Virus record (IMG/VR): IMGVR_UViG_3300015194_000002
Coordinates: 1 to 50,573 of that record
Length of the DNA: 50,573 nucleotides
Origin: a virus
Direction: 5' to 3' (one strand)
In this document: piece by piece, positions 24,735 to 33,487 of the stretch
Layout of the letters: each line of letters opens with the position of its first letter
Numbering within the stretch: position 1 is the first letter of the stretch
Made by a program: the position numbers and the translations under genes
The notes under the pieces: model-generated
What the model was told of the DNA's origin: nothing
Seen by the model: the letters and a program-made list of their open reading frames with translations, nothing else
The model's database searches: none

Positions 24735-25234
24735 CGACAAAATATCCTTTTGAAGAATGATCTAATTGGTTTGTTTCCTCGAAAGGAATAAGAAGAAGAA
24801 GAATAAGAAGATGAATAGGAAGATCTAGAAGAAGTATGAATTGAATCATGTAATCTTAGTTGATCTTCTGTAGACATTCCAGATATTGTTTGTCCATGAT
24901 CAGTTTGTAGATGATTGGTTATGTTTCCTGGAAAACTCCAATGAGTTTGTCTAGTTTGTGTTCGTTGTACAGAGGAACTTATTGGGCAAGTACCTGTAGG
25001 ACAACTTTGTTGGGTTTGCACAGAAGAAGATTGTGTTCTTACGACAGGGCATTTACCGTCAGGACAATTTTGGAATGTGTTTTGTACGATTGTCTTTGGC
25101 AATCTTACAATTGCTTTAATGGTATCACAACGACCATTTTCGCATAGAGGAGTTTGTGTATTACGTACAGGTACATCAACATAAGCTGCTGATGTAAAGG
25201 ATGTAAGTAGTAGTAGAATTAGAATTGTTTTCAT
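24731..25234 (-). CDS. Exported protein with CPxGxCP motifs
   Basis: 167 residues with a signal peptide (MKTILILLLLTSFTSA). The mature part has three C-x4-C units: CENGRCDT, CPDGKCPVV and CPTGTCPIS. It ends in a Ser/Tyr/Arg-rich tail with FKRIFCR. I associate CPxGxCP motifs with exported proteins of Planctomycetota, which hints at the host. Role unknown; possibly a surface or virion protein. Confidence 0.65.
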   Translation of the reverse strand: MKTILILLLLTSFTSAAYVDVPVRNTQTPLCENGRCDTIKAIVRLPKTIVQNTFQNCPDGKCPVVRTQSSSVQTQQSCPTGTCPISSSVQRTQTRQTHWSFPGNITNHLQTDHGQTISGMSTEDQLRLHDSIHTSSRSSYSSSYSSSSYSFRGNKPIRSFFKRIFCR

Positions 25235-25235
25235 A

Positions 25236-26102
25236 TTATGCTGCCTTTGATGTTCTTGAAGCTACTGCTCCATTAGGTACTGCCTTGTTACCTCGAAGTA
25301 AACCCATACCTCGATCTGACCAACTATTTCCCCACGAATTCCAAATTCGTACTCCCCAACGATTTATATCTGAGAGTTTAAGTGAAGTGTCATACTCTAT
25401 TGCATCTAGACCAAGTATACTATGACCCCACCAATTGAGATCCATTACTACAGGAATATCTTGTAGTAAACAAGATATAAGTTGATCAAAACTAAAATTA
25501 CGATCGTATGGTCTAATAGATAAATCACACCAAGCACCAGTAATCTTATATTTTTCAGCTTCTTTCCATGTTGCTGGATTGTTATACGAACGAGAAAAAG
25601 ATCCTTGAGGCCACATTGACTGGGGTGGTATACCATGTTTAATGATATATTCCATTGATAGCCCTCCCCAACCTCCTTCATTTCTAAAGTCTTTTATCAA
25701 ACAAGCTACTGCGTATGCTGATAAAGCAATATAAGGTTCATTAGCTATTGCTCTATTAATTGTTTCTCCATGAGTCGTGCTGTGTACCCAACAGAAGTTT
25801 GATTGTCCTTGATCTAAGGATGGTATTGATGCACCTGCATCACCTGATAATCGTATATCAGATAGTTGTGATTGTGCTTGTTGTTTATCCTTTATACGAG
25901 AAGACCATTCTTCTCTTGTATAAAGGGTAATTAGTCTTGGATCCCAAGCTGGTACTGATTCGATACTACCTGCTGGATATATACCATAGTTTCTAGGAGT
26001 TAATCCAAAACCTTTTTGTTCACCATCTACAATTATATCAGAACAATGTTCTAAGTAATTGTTATCATCTATAATTAATTCATTGTTTCTTGCAAAGTCC
26101 AT
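25236..26102 (-). CDS. Papain-like cysteine peptidase (C1 family)
   Basis: 288 residues. The active-site set is visible: Gln98 and Cys104 in LDQGQSNFCWVH (the QxxxxxCW spacing of papain), His227 in LNWWGHSILGLDA and Asn255 in RIWNSWGNSW. The oxyanion Gln, Cys, His and Asn are all present. There is no signal peptide, so it may be a virion enzyme or released at lysis. It is encoded beside an exported thioredoxin-like protein and other exported proteins. Papain-like peptidases are rare in phages. G-rich motif copy at 25620. Confidence 0.85.
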   Translation of the reverse strand: MDFARNNELIIDDNNYLEHCSDIIVDGEQKGFGLTPRNYGIYPAGSIESVPAWDPRLITLYTREEWSSRIKDKQQAQSQLSDIRLSGDAGASIPSLDQGQSNFCWVHSTTHGETINRAIANEPYIALSAYAVACLIKDFRNEGGWGGLSMEYIIKHGIPPQSMWPQGSFSRSYNNPATWKEAEKYKITGAWCDLSIRPYDRNFSFDQLISCLLQDIPVVMDLNWWGHSILGLDAIEYDTSLKLSDINRWGVRIWNSWGNSWSDRGMGLLRGNKAVPNGAVASRTSKAA

Positions 26103-26776
26103 TATGCACCACCGTATTTCTTTAGTAGAGAAAGCATTTCTGTAGTAGTTTTGGGTGCTGGTCCCTCATAACCTGTTTTACCATCGGATATAATAATCCA
26201 AGGTTGAGTAGGTTTAGGTCTGTTCATTGCATCTTGCCACATAGGTATTGTTTCTGTAGTATCTACATTAACATCCCAAACTCTATATTCCATTGTCTTA
26301 TTGTTTGGACCTTTGACACAATGGGTATTTAAGTAGTCTCTAACTACCTTTGCAGTCATAGATTCAGGTACTCCAAGAGCTGAATCATATGTCATTAGAA
26401 CCCTAAATCCTGGATAAGGAATAGGAGCAGGATTAAGGGGAGTGGGGGTGGGAGTGGGGTTTGGAAGAGGATTAAAACCTGAATCAACAACATCTATTAT
26501 CCAAGAACCTATAGCTATACCATCTGTAGAAGAAGATACTAAATGTATTTCCTTTTTTCCTGGGAGGGTGAATGATATAGCTAATCCATTTGTTCCTGCT
26601 AATGTCATACATCCATCAGGAGTTATCCATTTTTGGTGTGTACCTACAGAAGAAGAACTATCAAGAATAATTACTTCTTGTGATTTACAGGTTGTCAGAC
26701 CTTTTATTGTTACTGATTGGGCTTGTAGGGTTGTACAGCCCAAGAGTAGTAGAAGTTTTATAAAATGCTGGATCAT
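26102..26776 (-). CDS. Exported protein with beta domain, PT linker and thioredoxin-like end
   Basis: About 224 residues from MIQHFIKLLL; an earlier ATG at 26857 would put 27 polar residues before the signal, so I reject it. A signal peptide ending LLGCTTLQA, possibly a lipobox, leads into a beta-sandwich domain. A PNPTPTPTPLNPAP linker (about residues 105-120) follows. The last domain (FRVLMTYDSALG, VWDVNVDTTETIP, WIIISDGKTGYEGP) looks like a thioredoxin-type fold without a CxxC. Function unknown. G-rich motif copy at 26560. Confidence 0.55.
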   Translation of the reverse strand: MIQHFIKLLLLLGCTTLQAQSVTIKGLTTCKSQEVIILDSSSSVGTHQKWITPDGCMTLAGTNGLAISFTLPGKKEIHLVSSSTDGIAIGSWIIDVVDSGFNPLPNPTPTPTPLNPAPIPYPGFRVLMTYDSALGVPESMTAKVVRDYLNTHCVKGPNNKTMEYRVWDVNVDTTETIPMWQDAMNRPKPTQPWIIISDGKTGYEGPAPKTTTEMLSLLKKYGGA

Positions 26777-26816
26777 TTTGTTTCTTTCATGTGGGGGGAA
26801 ATTAAAATCGGTATGC

Positions 26817-27143
26817 TTACACAACCTTTTTATGGTTGTCATAAAATTTAGTTGCAAGAGTCATAACTAATGCTTTTACAATAGGTACTATGAGAATTCC
26901 CATAGGATTACTAGCAAGCATAGGAGCAATGAAAGTATCGAATGATCTCGATACTACAGCTAGGAATTCTTCTTTAGTAAGAGAAGATACATCGATTGAT
27001 ACAAACACTTTCTTAATAATGTCCATGAATCTTTGGCCTAGACCAAAGGTTCCTAGCTTAGCTGTGTTTGTACCAATACCTGATACACTTGGTACTAAAG
27101 CTAAATTTAGAGCTTCTTGGAAATTTTGTTCTGCTGGAGACAT
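26817..27143 (-). CDS. Small helical protein, unknown
   Basis: 108 residues with amphipathic helices and a hydrophobic C-terminal stretch (GILIVPIVKALVMTLATKF). It may associate with membranes. It opens the exported-protein cassette with the 27160 gene. No family recognised. Confidence 0.5.
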   Translation of the reverse strand: MSPAEQNFQEALNLALVPSVSGIGTNTAKLGTFGLGQRFMDIIKKVFVSIDVSSLTKEEFLAVVSRSFDTFIAPMLASNPMGILIVPIVKALVMTLATKFYDNHKKVV

Positions 27144-27159
27144 TGTGGGGTTCTTTCAA

Positions 27160-27447
27160 CTAAAGTTTGGTGTAAGTGACTAGAGTAGTTGCAGGGGTTG
27201 ACGTGGTATATAAAGCTACAAGTTCCCAACCGTTTGGAACTATAGTTTCTGTTATTGATGTCGTTGTAACATCTGCTACTGATTTACAATTAGCAAGTGT
27301 TAATTGTCCAGGAGGAATTAAAACTAATTTAATACTATTTACAGTTCCTACTGCTTGAATTGCTATAGCATATCTACCACCATCTAACGGTCCTGTAGAT
27401 AAAGTAAATGTAGTTCCTGTTACTTCTAATGGTATTGATCCATTCAT
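27160..27447 (-). CDS. Small beta-rich protein, first gene left of regulatory region 2
   Basis: 95 residues, Thr/Val-rich beta protein (starts MNGSIPLEVTG). It resembles small virion accessory proteins. It is the first gene after regulatory region 2, so late transcription may begin just to its right, though a hairpin with T tract (27455-27512) lies between. Confidence 0.55.
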   Translation of the reverse strand: MNGSIPLEVTGTTFTLSTGPLDGGRYAIAIQAVGTVNSIKLVLIPPGQLTLANCKSVADVTTTSITETIVPNGWELVALYTTSTPATTLVTYTKL

Positions 27448-27454
27448 AATATTA

Positions 27455-27512
27455 TCTTTAATAAAAAGAAAAAGAAAAAGAAAAGAAGGTTATTAATGTA
27501 CTAATAACCTTC
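27455..27512 (-). terminator. Hairpin plus T-rich tract upstream of gene 27160
   Basis: GAAGGTTATTA (27485-27495) pairs perfectly with TAATAACCTTC (27502-27512) around a six-base loop. On the minus strand it is followed by CTTTTTCTTTTTCTTTTT. This has the look of a Rho-independent terminator, yet it lies a few bases before a start codon, so it may instead act as an attenuator. Confidence 0.65.
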
Positions 27513-27625
27513 CTTTATAGGAAACCGTACCTGCATTCTATTAACAGAAGTTTTAGGTTAATAGGTTCTTATGTACACTGTCAGGTTTATGTAGAATATC
27601 GTTTTTACAAACTAATGTTAGCATG

Positions 27626-27720
27626 TATCATAGAATAGGAATTCTATGGCGTTACTCCATAGTTATTATAACAAGAAGATAATAAAAAACAATACGCTAA
27701 GAAATTCTTTTTCTATGATA
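27626..27720. promoter_or_regulatory. Regulatory region 2: facing pair of the 26-bp TATCA-N7-RGAATT element
   Basis: The plus copy at 27626-27651 (TATCATAGAATAGGAATTCT...) faces a minus copy at 27695-27720. They are separated by about 43 bp of AT-rich DNA. The pair sits in the gene-free stretch 27513-27820 between the small genes after the terminase and the structural/exported operon. Same element as at 3007-3308 and 47944-48165. Confidence 0.6.
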
Positions 27721-27727
27721 CACCGCC

Positions 27728-27756
27728 ATAAATTTACTAGAATCTAGTAAATTTAT
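27728..27756. terminator. 13-bp perfect hairpin
   Basis: ATAAATTTACTAG (27728-27740) pairs with CTAGTAAATTTAT (27744-27756) around a three-base loop. It lies between the terminator at 27766 and the facing repeats of regulatory region 2. It could be a second terminator arm or a protein-binding site; it is AT-rich without a clear T tract. Confidence 0.45.
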
Positions 27757-27765
27757 AAGCATCGA

Positions 27766-27796
27766 CGAAAAAAGCCAGTGTTTTTAATACTGGCTT
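27766..27796 (-). terminator. Rho-independent terminator
   Basis: AAGCCAGT (27772-27779) pairs with ACTGGCTT (27789-27796), and on the minus strand the stem is followed at once by TTTTTTCG. It lies 25 bases past the stop of the 27821 gene. It would end the replication/packaging transcription unit before the structural operon. Confidence 0.75.
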
Positions 27797-27820
27797 GAAG
27801 GGAAATTTACTTTAATGAGT

Positions 27821-28090
27821 TTAATATGATCTTGTTGTTTTTGGGGCTTTTGGATTAGTATGTATTGGTTTAATATTTTCTTGTAGAATTAATTCTTGTT
27901 CTGTTTTTAAGGTATAAAAGACTTTTTCTTCTTTTATATGAATGCATGTAATTATTGTGTTTGATTCTATTCCATGTATTGTTGGGTAATAAGGTAATAA
28001 TTTAAATTGTATAAATGAAATATAAATTATATGTTTTTTATTTATGTATATTATCTGTCCGTAGATTGTTTCTATTTTTAAGTAGTACAT
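27821..28090 (-). CDS. Small unknown protein
   Basis: 89 residues, beta-rich and Ile/Tyr-rich (starts MYYLKIETIY). It is the last gene before the terminator at 27766. It overlaps the next gene by about 13 bases. No family recognised. Confidence 0.55.
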   Translation of the reverse strand: MYYLKIETIYGQIIYINKKHIIYISFIQFKLLPYYPTIHGIESNTIITCIHIKEEKVFYTLKTEQELILQENIKPIHTNPKAPKTTRSY

Positions 28091-28326
28091 GAGTATGGGT
28101 TGAATTTCCAGTAAGGTATAATACCTAAGAAGTATTGTTTTTTATATGTACCTATTTTTATAAATGACATGTCTTCTTCGATTATTAATAAATTATTATA
28201 ATCTGTATTTTTTACTACATATTGGTTATTTTTTGTTATTGCTATTACTCTACATAATTCTTTAGTATTAGAGTAACGAGGAATTAATACAGCATCATTT
28301 ATTTCTTTAGTTTGTTCTATTGTCAT
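28078..28326 (-). CDS. Small unknown protein
   Basis: 82 residues starting MTIEQTKEIN. It contains VLIPRYSNTKELCRVIAITKNNQYVV, a small beta domain. It is very AT-rich. It lies between the coiled-coil gene and the terminal small gene of this operon. Function unknown. Confidence 0.55.
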   Translation of the reverse strand: MTIEQTKEINDAVLIPRYSNTKELCRVIAITKNNQYVVKNTDYNNLLIIEEDMSFIKIGTYKKQYFLGIIPYWKFNPYSCTT

Positions 28327-28333
28327 AATTTAC

Positions 28334-28564
28334 TTACTTTATTATTATTGTTGTTTTTACTACATCTATATCTGCTATTCTTTTTATTTCTTTTAATGTT
28401 TTTGTATTTTGAATTACATATATTTGTTGTTGTAATCTTCTTTTTTCTATTTCAAGAGTTATTATCTTATTCATTTGGTTGTCAAATTTATTATTTATAT
28501 CTTCTATTAGTGTTATGGTTAATTCTTGCAATCTTATTATTTTAAGTAATAATTCATTTTTCAT
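28334..28564 (-). CDS. Small coiled-coil protein after terminase
   Basis: 76 residues, nearly all one coiled coil (starts MKNELLLKII). Its ATG overlaps the terminase stop (ATGA-type overlap at 28561-28564). A plus-strand open frame in the same place is an antisense shadow. Its role could be packaging-linked, but that rests on position only. Confidence 0.5.
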   Translation of the reverse strand: MKNELLLKIIRLQELTITLIEDINNKFDNQMNKIITLEIEKRRLQQQIYVIQNTKTLKEIKRIADIDVVKTTIIIK

Positions 28565-30726
28565 AATTTTGCTACTTTCAAAGACGACATATAAGAAGCC
28601 ATGTCCATACTAGTGTTTGCTACTTTTACTCTTAGAGAAGAACCTAGCATAAATAGATTGGCGGCACAACCTACAATATTATCGAAGTATTCGTTTTCTC
28701 CGTTCCCTCCCCATATAATTACTGATCGATCTTCTTTTTCAAAGTAATCTATTTTAGGGGTTTCTCCATGACAATGTTCTGCTACTAAAGCATGTTGTCC
28801 AAAGAATTCTGGGGGGAAGAGACTGACTGATCCTGCCATACCATAACGGGTTCTGAATCCTTTATGGATAAGTGTCTTCATAAAATTAATATCCATGTAC
28901 AACATCATTTGATGTTCTTCTGTTGGTGATTGCCAACAGTGATATGATTTTATTGTTGTTGCTGCATAGTTTTTATCCATCATAGGTTTTTCTTTAGCCG
29001 TAAAACCTATACCACGGGCAGGTCGTACTATATTTTTACATTTACAATCTCTACAAGCTTTTAATACTTCATGCCACATCATACCCCAACCTACGTCTAC
29101 GGTTATAAGGTTGTTTACTAATTCGACTCCATCAGATCGTAGGTATGTCTTTTCAGAAATCTTTTCAAGCATATCCTTTACAGCAGTATAAATTAGGAAA
29201 GTTGGTTCATCTTCTGGTATGTCTGGATATGCTCTAGCTAATGTATTGTATACATTATCTTTTACCCATCTTTGGCCTGATTGTTCTGGAAAAGTACCAT
29301 AGTCAATTATGTGTGGTGTGAATAGATCTCCAGTAGAACAAGTTACATAAGTTAGTAGAGGTTTGTTTACGTCAATATGGGTTGTAATATATCTTGTTTC
29401 TACAGGACAAGTATTTCTGGGGGTGTTGTGTATCTTATCCATGATTGTCTTTTGACTTGCCATTAAATCTTCCGTATCTTTACGGGATATGATGACGTTG
29501 CATTGACATTCTGATTCAAATGATTCTGCTCCTTCGTATATTAAAAAATTCATTGCATGTTGTAAAGCAGATATTTCTACTTGAGGATCTTCATTCCAAC
29601 CAAATGCCCATTCCCAAGACATTACAGAACCTTCGTCCATAGCTGTTTGGTTAGAACGATAGAATTCTAAAGCACGCATGGCAGCTTTATTACGTGAACC
29701 TAATTCTTCTTTCTTAAAGTCTAAAAGAACTTTAGCATAGTCTTCAATCCAAAGGTTATAATTCTTTGGAGGCACTTTCATCATTTTATAAAGAACAACT
29801 TCCCAACCTACTTCATTTAATATGAAGTGACTGGTTACATCATTTTCACATATTGGGGTACAACACATGAGTGCCGAAACTCGTTTAGAGTGTGATCCTC
29901 CAAATAGAACGGAGCGTTTAAGTCTTCTAACAATTTTCTTGACTGTGTTTGGATTCTCTGCATCCTCGTCTGTCTGAATGTCATCGAGAAACACAAAATC
30001 GGGTCGTAGAATCTTACCCTTTTCAGGTCCAGACCTGATTCGAGTAAAAAGCCCACGTGCTTTATCTTTGGATCTAACTTGTAGAATACTACCAGAACAA
30101 GGTTCTCCCGGTATAATAGGAAATCGTACTCTGTCTTTACCAATGCGTATATTTGTGTACTCCCCCATATAAGTTTGTCTTGGAGCTTTGTGGGGACTGT
30201 TATTGATATGTTCAAAGCAGGCACAGACGGCTGGATAGAGATTAGCCAAAGCCTCATTTTCCGTAAGTTCCGCTTGAATCGCTTCAAGAATTTCTTGTCC
30301 TTTCTCAATACTTTCGGCGAGGATAACGACATATCTTCTTGCTCCTTGTAAAGTTGCTAATAGTGCATGATTACATGTACGACCTGTTTTAACAAAACCA
30401 CGAGGTTCTGCTAATACTAATCTACCACCTTCCCAAATTAGATTACGAGACATGTTGATAGAGTTGATTTGATCAGCACCAAAATCTCTAAGACCAGTAG
30501 AATTAGTAAAAAGATCTTTATGAGCTAGTACATAATCTTTTTCATATAGTTTTCTTAATTCTATTATTTCCTGGGAGATGGGTGGTTGTTCTCCTACTTC
30601 GTTGAGTGCGTCTTTCTTTCTCTTAGAATTTTTAGTTGCTCTTAGGTTTTCTTTGGCTCTATAGATTTCTTCTTTCGTATGTTGTGCCGAAGGATCTATA
30701 TATTCGTCGTAGTCGAAATTAGACAT
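28561..30726 (-). CDS. Terminase large subunit
   Basis: 721 residues. The ATPase half has a deviant Walker A (AEPRGFVKTGRT, about 107-117) and a clear Walker B (DFVFLDDI, about 243-250), followed by a coupling-type segment VSALMCCTPI. The C-terminal half should be the RNase H-like nuclease, with acidic residues in TTHIDVNKPLL and LITVDVGWGM. The enzyme cuts concatemers and pumps DNA into the prohead. No small terminase was recognised nearby. It overlaps the primase-helicase by eight bases. Three G-rich motif copies lie within it (28809, 29417, 30571). Confidence 0.8.
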   Translation of the reverse strand: MSNFDYDEYIDPSAQHTKEEIYRAKENLRATKNSKRKKDALNEVGEQPPISQEIIELRKLYEKDYVLAHKDLFTNSTGLRDFGADQINSINMSRNLIWEGGRLVLAEPRGFVKTGRTCNHALLATLQGARRYVVILAESIEKGQEILEAIQAELTENEALANLYPAVCACFEHINNSPHKAPRQTYMGEYTNIRIGKDRVRFPIIPGEPCSGSILQVRSKDKARGLFTRIRSGPEKGKILRPDFVFLDDIQTDEDAENPNTVKKIVRRLKRSVLFGGSHSKRVSALMCCTPICENDVTSHFILNEVGWEVVLYKMMKVPPKNYNLWIEDYAKVLLDFKKEELGSRNKAAMRALEFYRSNQTAMDEGSVMSWEWAFGWNEDPQVEISALQHAMNFLIYEGAESFESECQCNVIISRKDTEDLMASQKTIMDKIHNTPRNTCPVETRYITTHIDVNKPLLTYVTCSTGDLFTPHIIDYGTFPEQSGQRWVKDNVYNTLARAYPDIPEDEPTFLIYTAVKDMLEKISEKTYLRSDGVELVNNLITVDVGWGMMWHEVLKACRDCKCKNIVRPARGIGFTAKEKPMMDKNYAATTIKSYHCWQSPTEEHQMMLYMDINFMKTLIHKGFRTRYGMAGSVSLFPPEFFGQHALVAEHCHGETPKIDYFEKEDRSVIIWGGNGENEYFDNIVGCAANLFMLGSSLRVKVANTSMDMASYMSSLKVAKL

Positions 30727-32755
30727 TTTGTATACTTTCTAGTGCATTCAATCCATGTAATACATCTTCATTTAATCTTAGTTTTTTAATAGAACGCATA
30801 ATACCTGCTGGTGCAGTTGTATGTATTTCTGCAATTTCTAAAGCTCTTAGATTATCTAATTCAGTATAGATTGGAGTTCTATTCTTTTCATAACCCATAG
30901 CATCTGCTATTTCGGGTCCAGTCATATGATTGTAAGATAATAAGTTACAGATACGATATCGAATAGATTTAGGATCTATAATATCTCTTACTATCTTATA
31001 TACTAATCTTTTTGCAGTAGGTCCATAGGTCTTTTCACCTAAGACTACTGGGCAACACATAGCTACTTTAATTAGTTGTTTAATCAAACGAGAAGGTACT
31101 TCAACTATAGGAGCAAAAGTAATTTCATTACCAAATCTAGCACGGTCTACTTTAGTTCTAAGTTTAGATGCTAATTCAGTAAGAGTTAGAATATTATTTT
31201 GTAATTCCTGGGGGATGTCTCCAATAGGTTCTCTTGTTGATAGATGATTTGCAAATCCTTTTGCTGCTGCCATAATACTCATATCAGGTATGTTAGCATC
31301 TTGTCGCATAGCAACAGACATTGCATTTTGTAATGATTTCTCAGTAATATGTTTTCGTTCTTCACGTGTGAGATGAAGTTCAAAATCCATAAACCTTTCA
31401 CCTAAGAAATTGTTGTCGAGTTTACGTAATGCATTTGTACCGCATAAGGTAACAGTGCATCTTCTGTTTTGATAATCATGATGTTTACCAGTCCGGTACT
31501 GGGTTGATGAATCTTTGTCATAAAAGTCTCTAAATTCCGACATAATTCTTGCAATGTTGGGTTGTTGGAGTAAAGCGTCCGCGTCTTTAACTCCAAGCAT
31601 ATTTCCTGTGATGATAGGAATGAGTGAGTGATCTTCATTTTCTTCTTCTCCATCTTTAGTGTGTCCTGAAAAGAGTCCTGTTAAAGTAGATCGTAATACA
31701 ACACGGTCACATGCTGATATAGCTTTTAGGATTGTTGATTTTCCTGAACCTGCTGGACCAATCATTTTTACCCATACTTGATCTCCTTCAAGTTTTAAAG
31801 AGTAAATAGAAATGAACATCAATAAAAGACCAAGTTCCATGTCTGGGGTGGTATAGTATAGTTCTTTGAAGTGTATTAATAGTTTATCGAATGTATCACA
31901 ATCTTTATCTTCCATTATTGTTTCAACAGGTGTTTTAACAATAATTACTGTTTCTGCTACTTTGAAAGGTTTGATATGAGCAGATATTTCTTGAAAGGTT
32001 GTTTTACCATAATCTTTGAGGTAATCATTGACATCATAACCTTTCTTTTTATCAATATGTTCTAAGTACGATATTGATTTAGGTTTATTTTGAGAGTTAG
32101 CAATATGTTTTAATATTACAGTCTCGAAACCTATTTTACCTGCATCATCATTGTCATATAAAAATACTATATTTTTACCAGATAGTATTTCTAACCATTT
32201 AGTATCCCATATATTTGCTCCTGGTACACCTATACACGAAATAGCTTGATCACGTGTAATATATTCAGCGGCTAATTTATCACCCCATCCTTCACATACC
32301 CAAATAGTAGGATGCCATTCTTGATCCCAATTAAATATTGTACTTTCCATTCCAGGAGAGCATCTACTTTTTAGAAATTCTTTTCCAGTTTCAGGATCGT
32401 TTTCTGGGGAGATCTTGTATAGATTGTTTATCTTACCATTTTTATATGTTGGAAGTATGTAAGTTCCATTATATTGATTATATTGTATTCCTGCCTCTTG
32501 AAAGTATTGTACAGGTATACCTCTAATTTCTGAAAGAGCATGTGATGTTTTTGTTAAATTATCAAAAGTTTCATACCATAAACGTAAGAATGTTATAGCA
32601 TTTCCTGATTTTGAACAGACTTTACAATCAAACATAAAATTTGTTGGATTGAAATAAAAATGATTTTCTTTTAAACAAAAAGGACAATCCATAGTAGATT
32701 GTATTTGATTTGTGGAATTTACTTTTAATCCTGTATGAAATTCAAATATATTCAT
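30719..32755 (-). CDS. Primase-helicase
   Basis: 678 residues. An N-terminal zinc finger has Cys24, Cys27, Cys44 and Cys47 (MDCPFC and DCKVC). A Toprim domain follows with WVCEGWGDK (about 150-159) and IVFLYDNDDAGK (about 195-205). The C-terminal half is a P-loop helicase with MIGPAGSGKST near 333 and a Gly-rich LCGTNALRKL sensor. The layout matches bifunctional phage primase-helicases. It should prime lagging-strand synthesis and unwind DNA for the family A polymerase encoded 1 kb to the right. Three G-rich motif copies lie inside (31208, 31843, 32404). Confidence 0.85.
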   Translation of the reverse strand: MNIFEFHTGLKVNSTNQIQSTMDCPFCLKENHFYFNPTNFMFDCKVCSKSGNAITFLRLWYETFDNLTKTSHALSEIRGIPVQYFQEAGIQYNQYNGTYILPTYKNGKINNLYKISPENDPETGKEFLKSRCSPGMESTIFNWDQEWHPTIWVCEGWGDKLAAEYITRDQAISCIGVPGANIWDTKWLEILSGKNIVFLYDNDDAGKIGFETVILKHIANSQNKPKSISYLEHIDKKKGYDVNDYLKDYGKTTFQEISAHIKPFKVAETVIIVKTPVETIMEDKDCDTFDKLLIHFKELYYTTPDMELGLLLMFISIYSLKLEGDQVWVKMIGPAGSGKSTILKAISACDRVVLRSTLTGLFSGHTKDGEEENEDHSLIPIITGNMLGVKDADALLQQPNIARIMSEFRDFYDKDSSTQYRTGKHHDYQNRRCTVTLCGTNALRKLDNNFLGERFMDFELHLTREERKHITEKSLQNAMSVAMRQDANIPDMSIMAAAKGFANHLSTREPIGDIPQELQNNILTLTELASKLRTKVDRARFGNEITFAPIVEVPSRLIKQLIKVAMCCPVVLGEKTYGPTAKRLVYKIVRDIIDPKSIRYRICNLLSYNHMTGPEIADAMGYEKNRTPIYTELDNLRALEIAEIHTTAPAGIMRSIKKLRLNEDVLHGLNALESIQNV

Positions 32756-32760
32756 ATAAT

Positions 32761-33327
32761 TTATCTTTCTAAATATAAAATCTTATCTAGGTTATGTTCT
32801 TTAATGTACTGTTCTCTAGCTTTAATTGCTTTTATTTTTGACTCATATACTCCTAGATATATTTGCTTAGAATTATTATTTATTTTAACTTCATACTTTC
32901 CATTATCTCTCAATCTAATTCCTTTTGTGTTATTAGATCTATTAGATGTATTTATGTTAGTATTTGCTGGTCTTAAATTAGTAATGCAATTATTAGAAGG
33001 ATTTTGATCTATATGATCTATTATAGAAGGTTGTATACCATAATATGTATAATACAATAATCTATGGGCTGTGTAAGAACTTTTATTACATATACCTCTT
33101 AAATAACCTTCATTAGTTATACTATTAAATGCTCGTTCATTTATATTATTATTATGATTTCCTATTTCCCTATAATTAGAATCAAAATAATATGGATCAC
33201 CACAAAATCTATGAGTTATATGTCCTTCTTTATAATGAAAATCAAATAATCCTATTAGGATTTTTAAAGGTGGTAATAATTTTGTATTAATTTTATATAT
33301 CCGATTTAAGTAGAGGGGTAGGTTCAA
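32761..33327 (-). CDS. HNH homing endonuclease with AP2 domain
   Basis: 188 residues. The HNH_3 motif is intact: HRLLYYTYYG, then IIDHIDQNPSNNCITNLRPA. The C-terminal 60 residues are an AP2 DNA-binding domain (GIRLRDNGKYEVKIN, IYLGVYESKIKAIKARE). It is very AT-rich. Such free-standing genes home into nearby phage replication genes; this one lies between primase-helicase and the nucleotidyltransferase. The gene is a likely mobile element. Confidence 0.9.
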   Translation of the reverse strand: MNLPLYLNRIYKINTKLLPPLKILIGLFDFHYKEGHITHRFCGDPYYFDSNYREIGNHNNNINERAFNSITNEGYLRGICNKSSYTAHRLLYYTYYGIQPSIIDHIDQNPSNNCITNLRPANTNINTSNRSNNTKGIRLRDNGKYEVKINNNSKQIYLGVYESKIKAIKAREQYIKEHNLDKILYLER

Positions 33328-33487
33328 ATATAATTTCGTGTCGATTACCTAAAGAGTTGATTTCAATTACTCTAAAAGTTTTATGTAATACTGCTTTTCT
33401 AATTTCTTGATTAGGTAAGTTTGATTGAAATTCAATCTTTATTTTTTCTGGGGAGGGTAAGAATAATGTTAGTAGGAATTTAAGCAT
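33293..33487 (-). CDS. Small unknown protein
   Basis: 64 residues starting MLKFLLTLFLP, with a hydrophobic N-terminus then a beta-rich basic part (TFRVIEINSLGNRHEIIFE). It overlaps the HNH gene start by 35 bases, consistent with later insertion of the HNH gene. G-rich motif copy at 33448. Confidence 0.5.
   Translation of the reverse strand: MLKFLLTLFLPSPEKIKIEFQSNLPNQEIRKAVLHKTFRVIEINSLGNRHEIIFEPTPLLKSDI

Noticed and set aside
26420-26465. G-rich stretch GGGAGTGGGGGTGGGAG as a G-rich motif or G-quadruplex
   Set aside because: It encodes the Pro/Thr linker (PTPTPTP) of the 26102 gene and lacks the CTGGGG core, so it is better explained by protein composition.
26791-26799. TGGGGGGAA, also TTTGGGGGAG at 3514 and TTTGGGGGAAG at 22694, as further motif copies
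   Set aside because: They lack the C of the CTGGGG core. They may be diverged copies but were left out of the count to keep it conservative.
29835-30332. 165-codon minus-strand frame
   Set aside because: It is an alternative frame inside the terminase gene, without a ribosome site, and its protein looks random.
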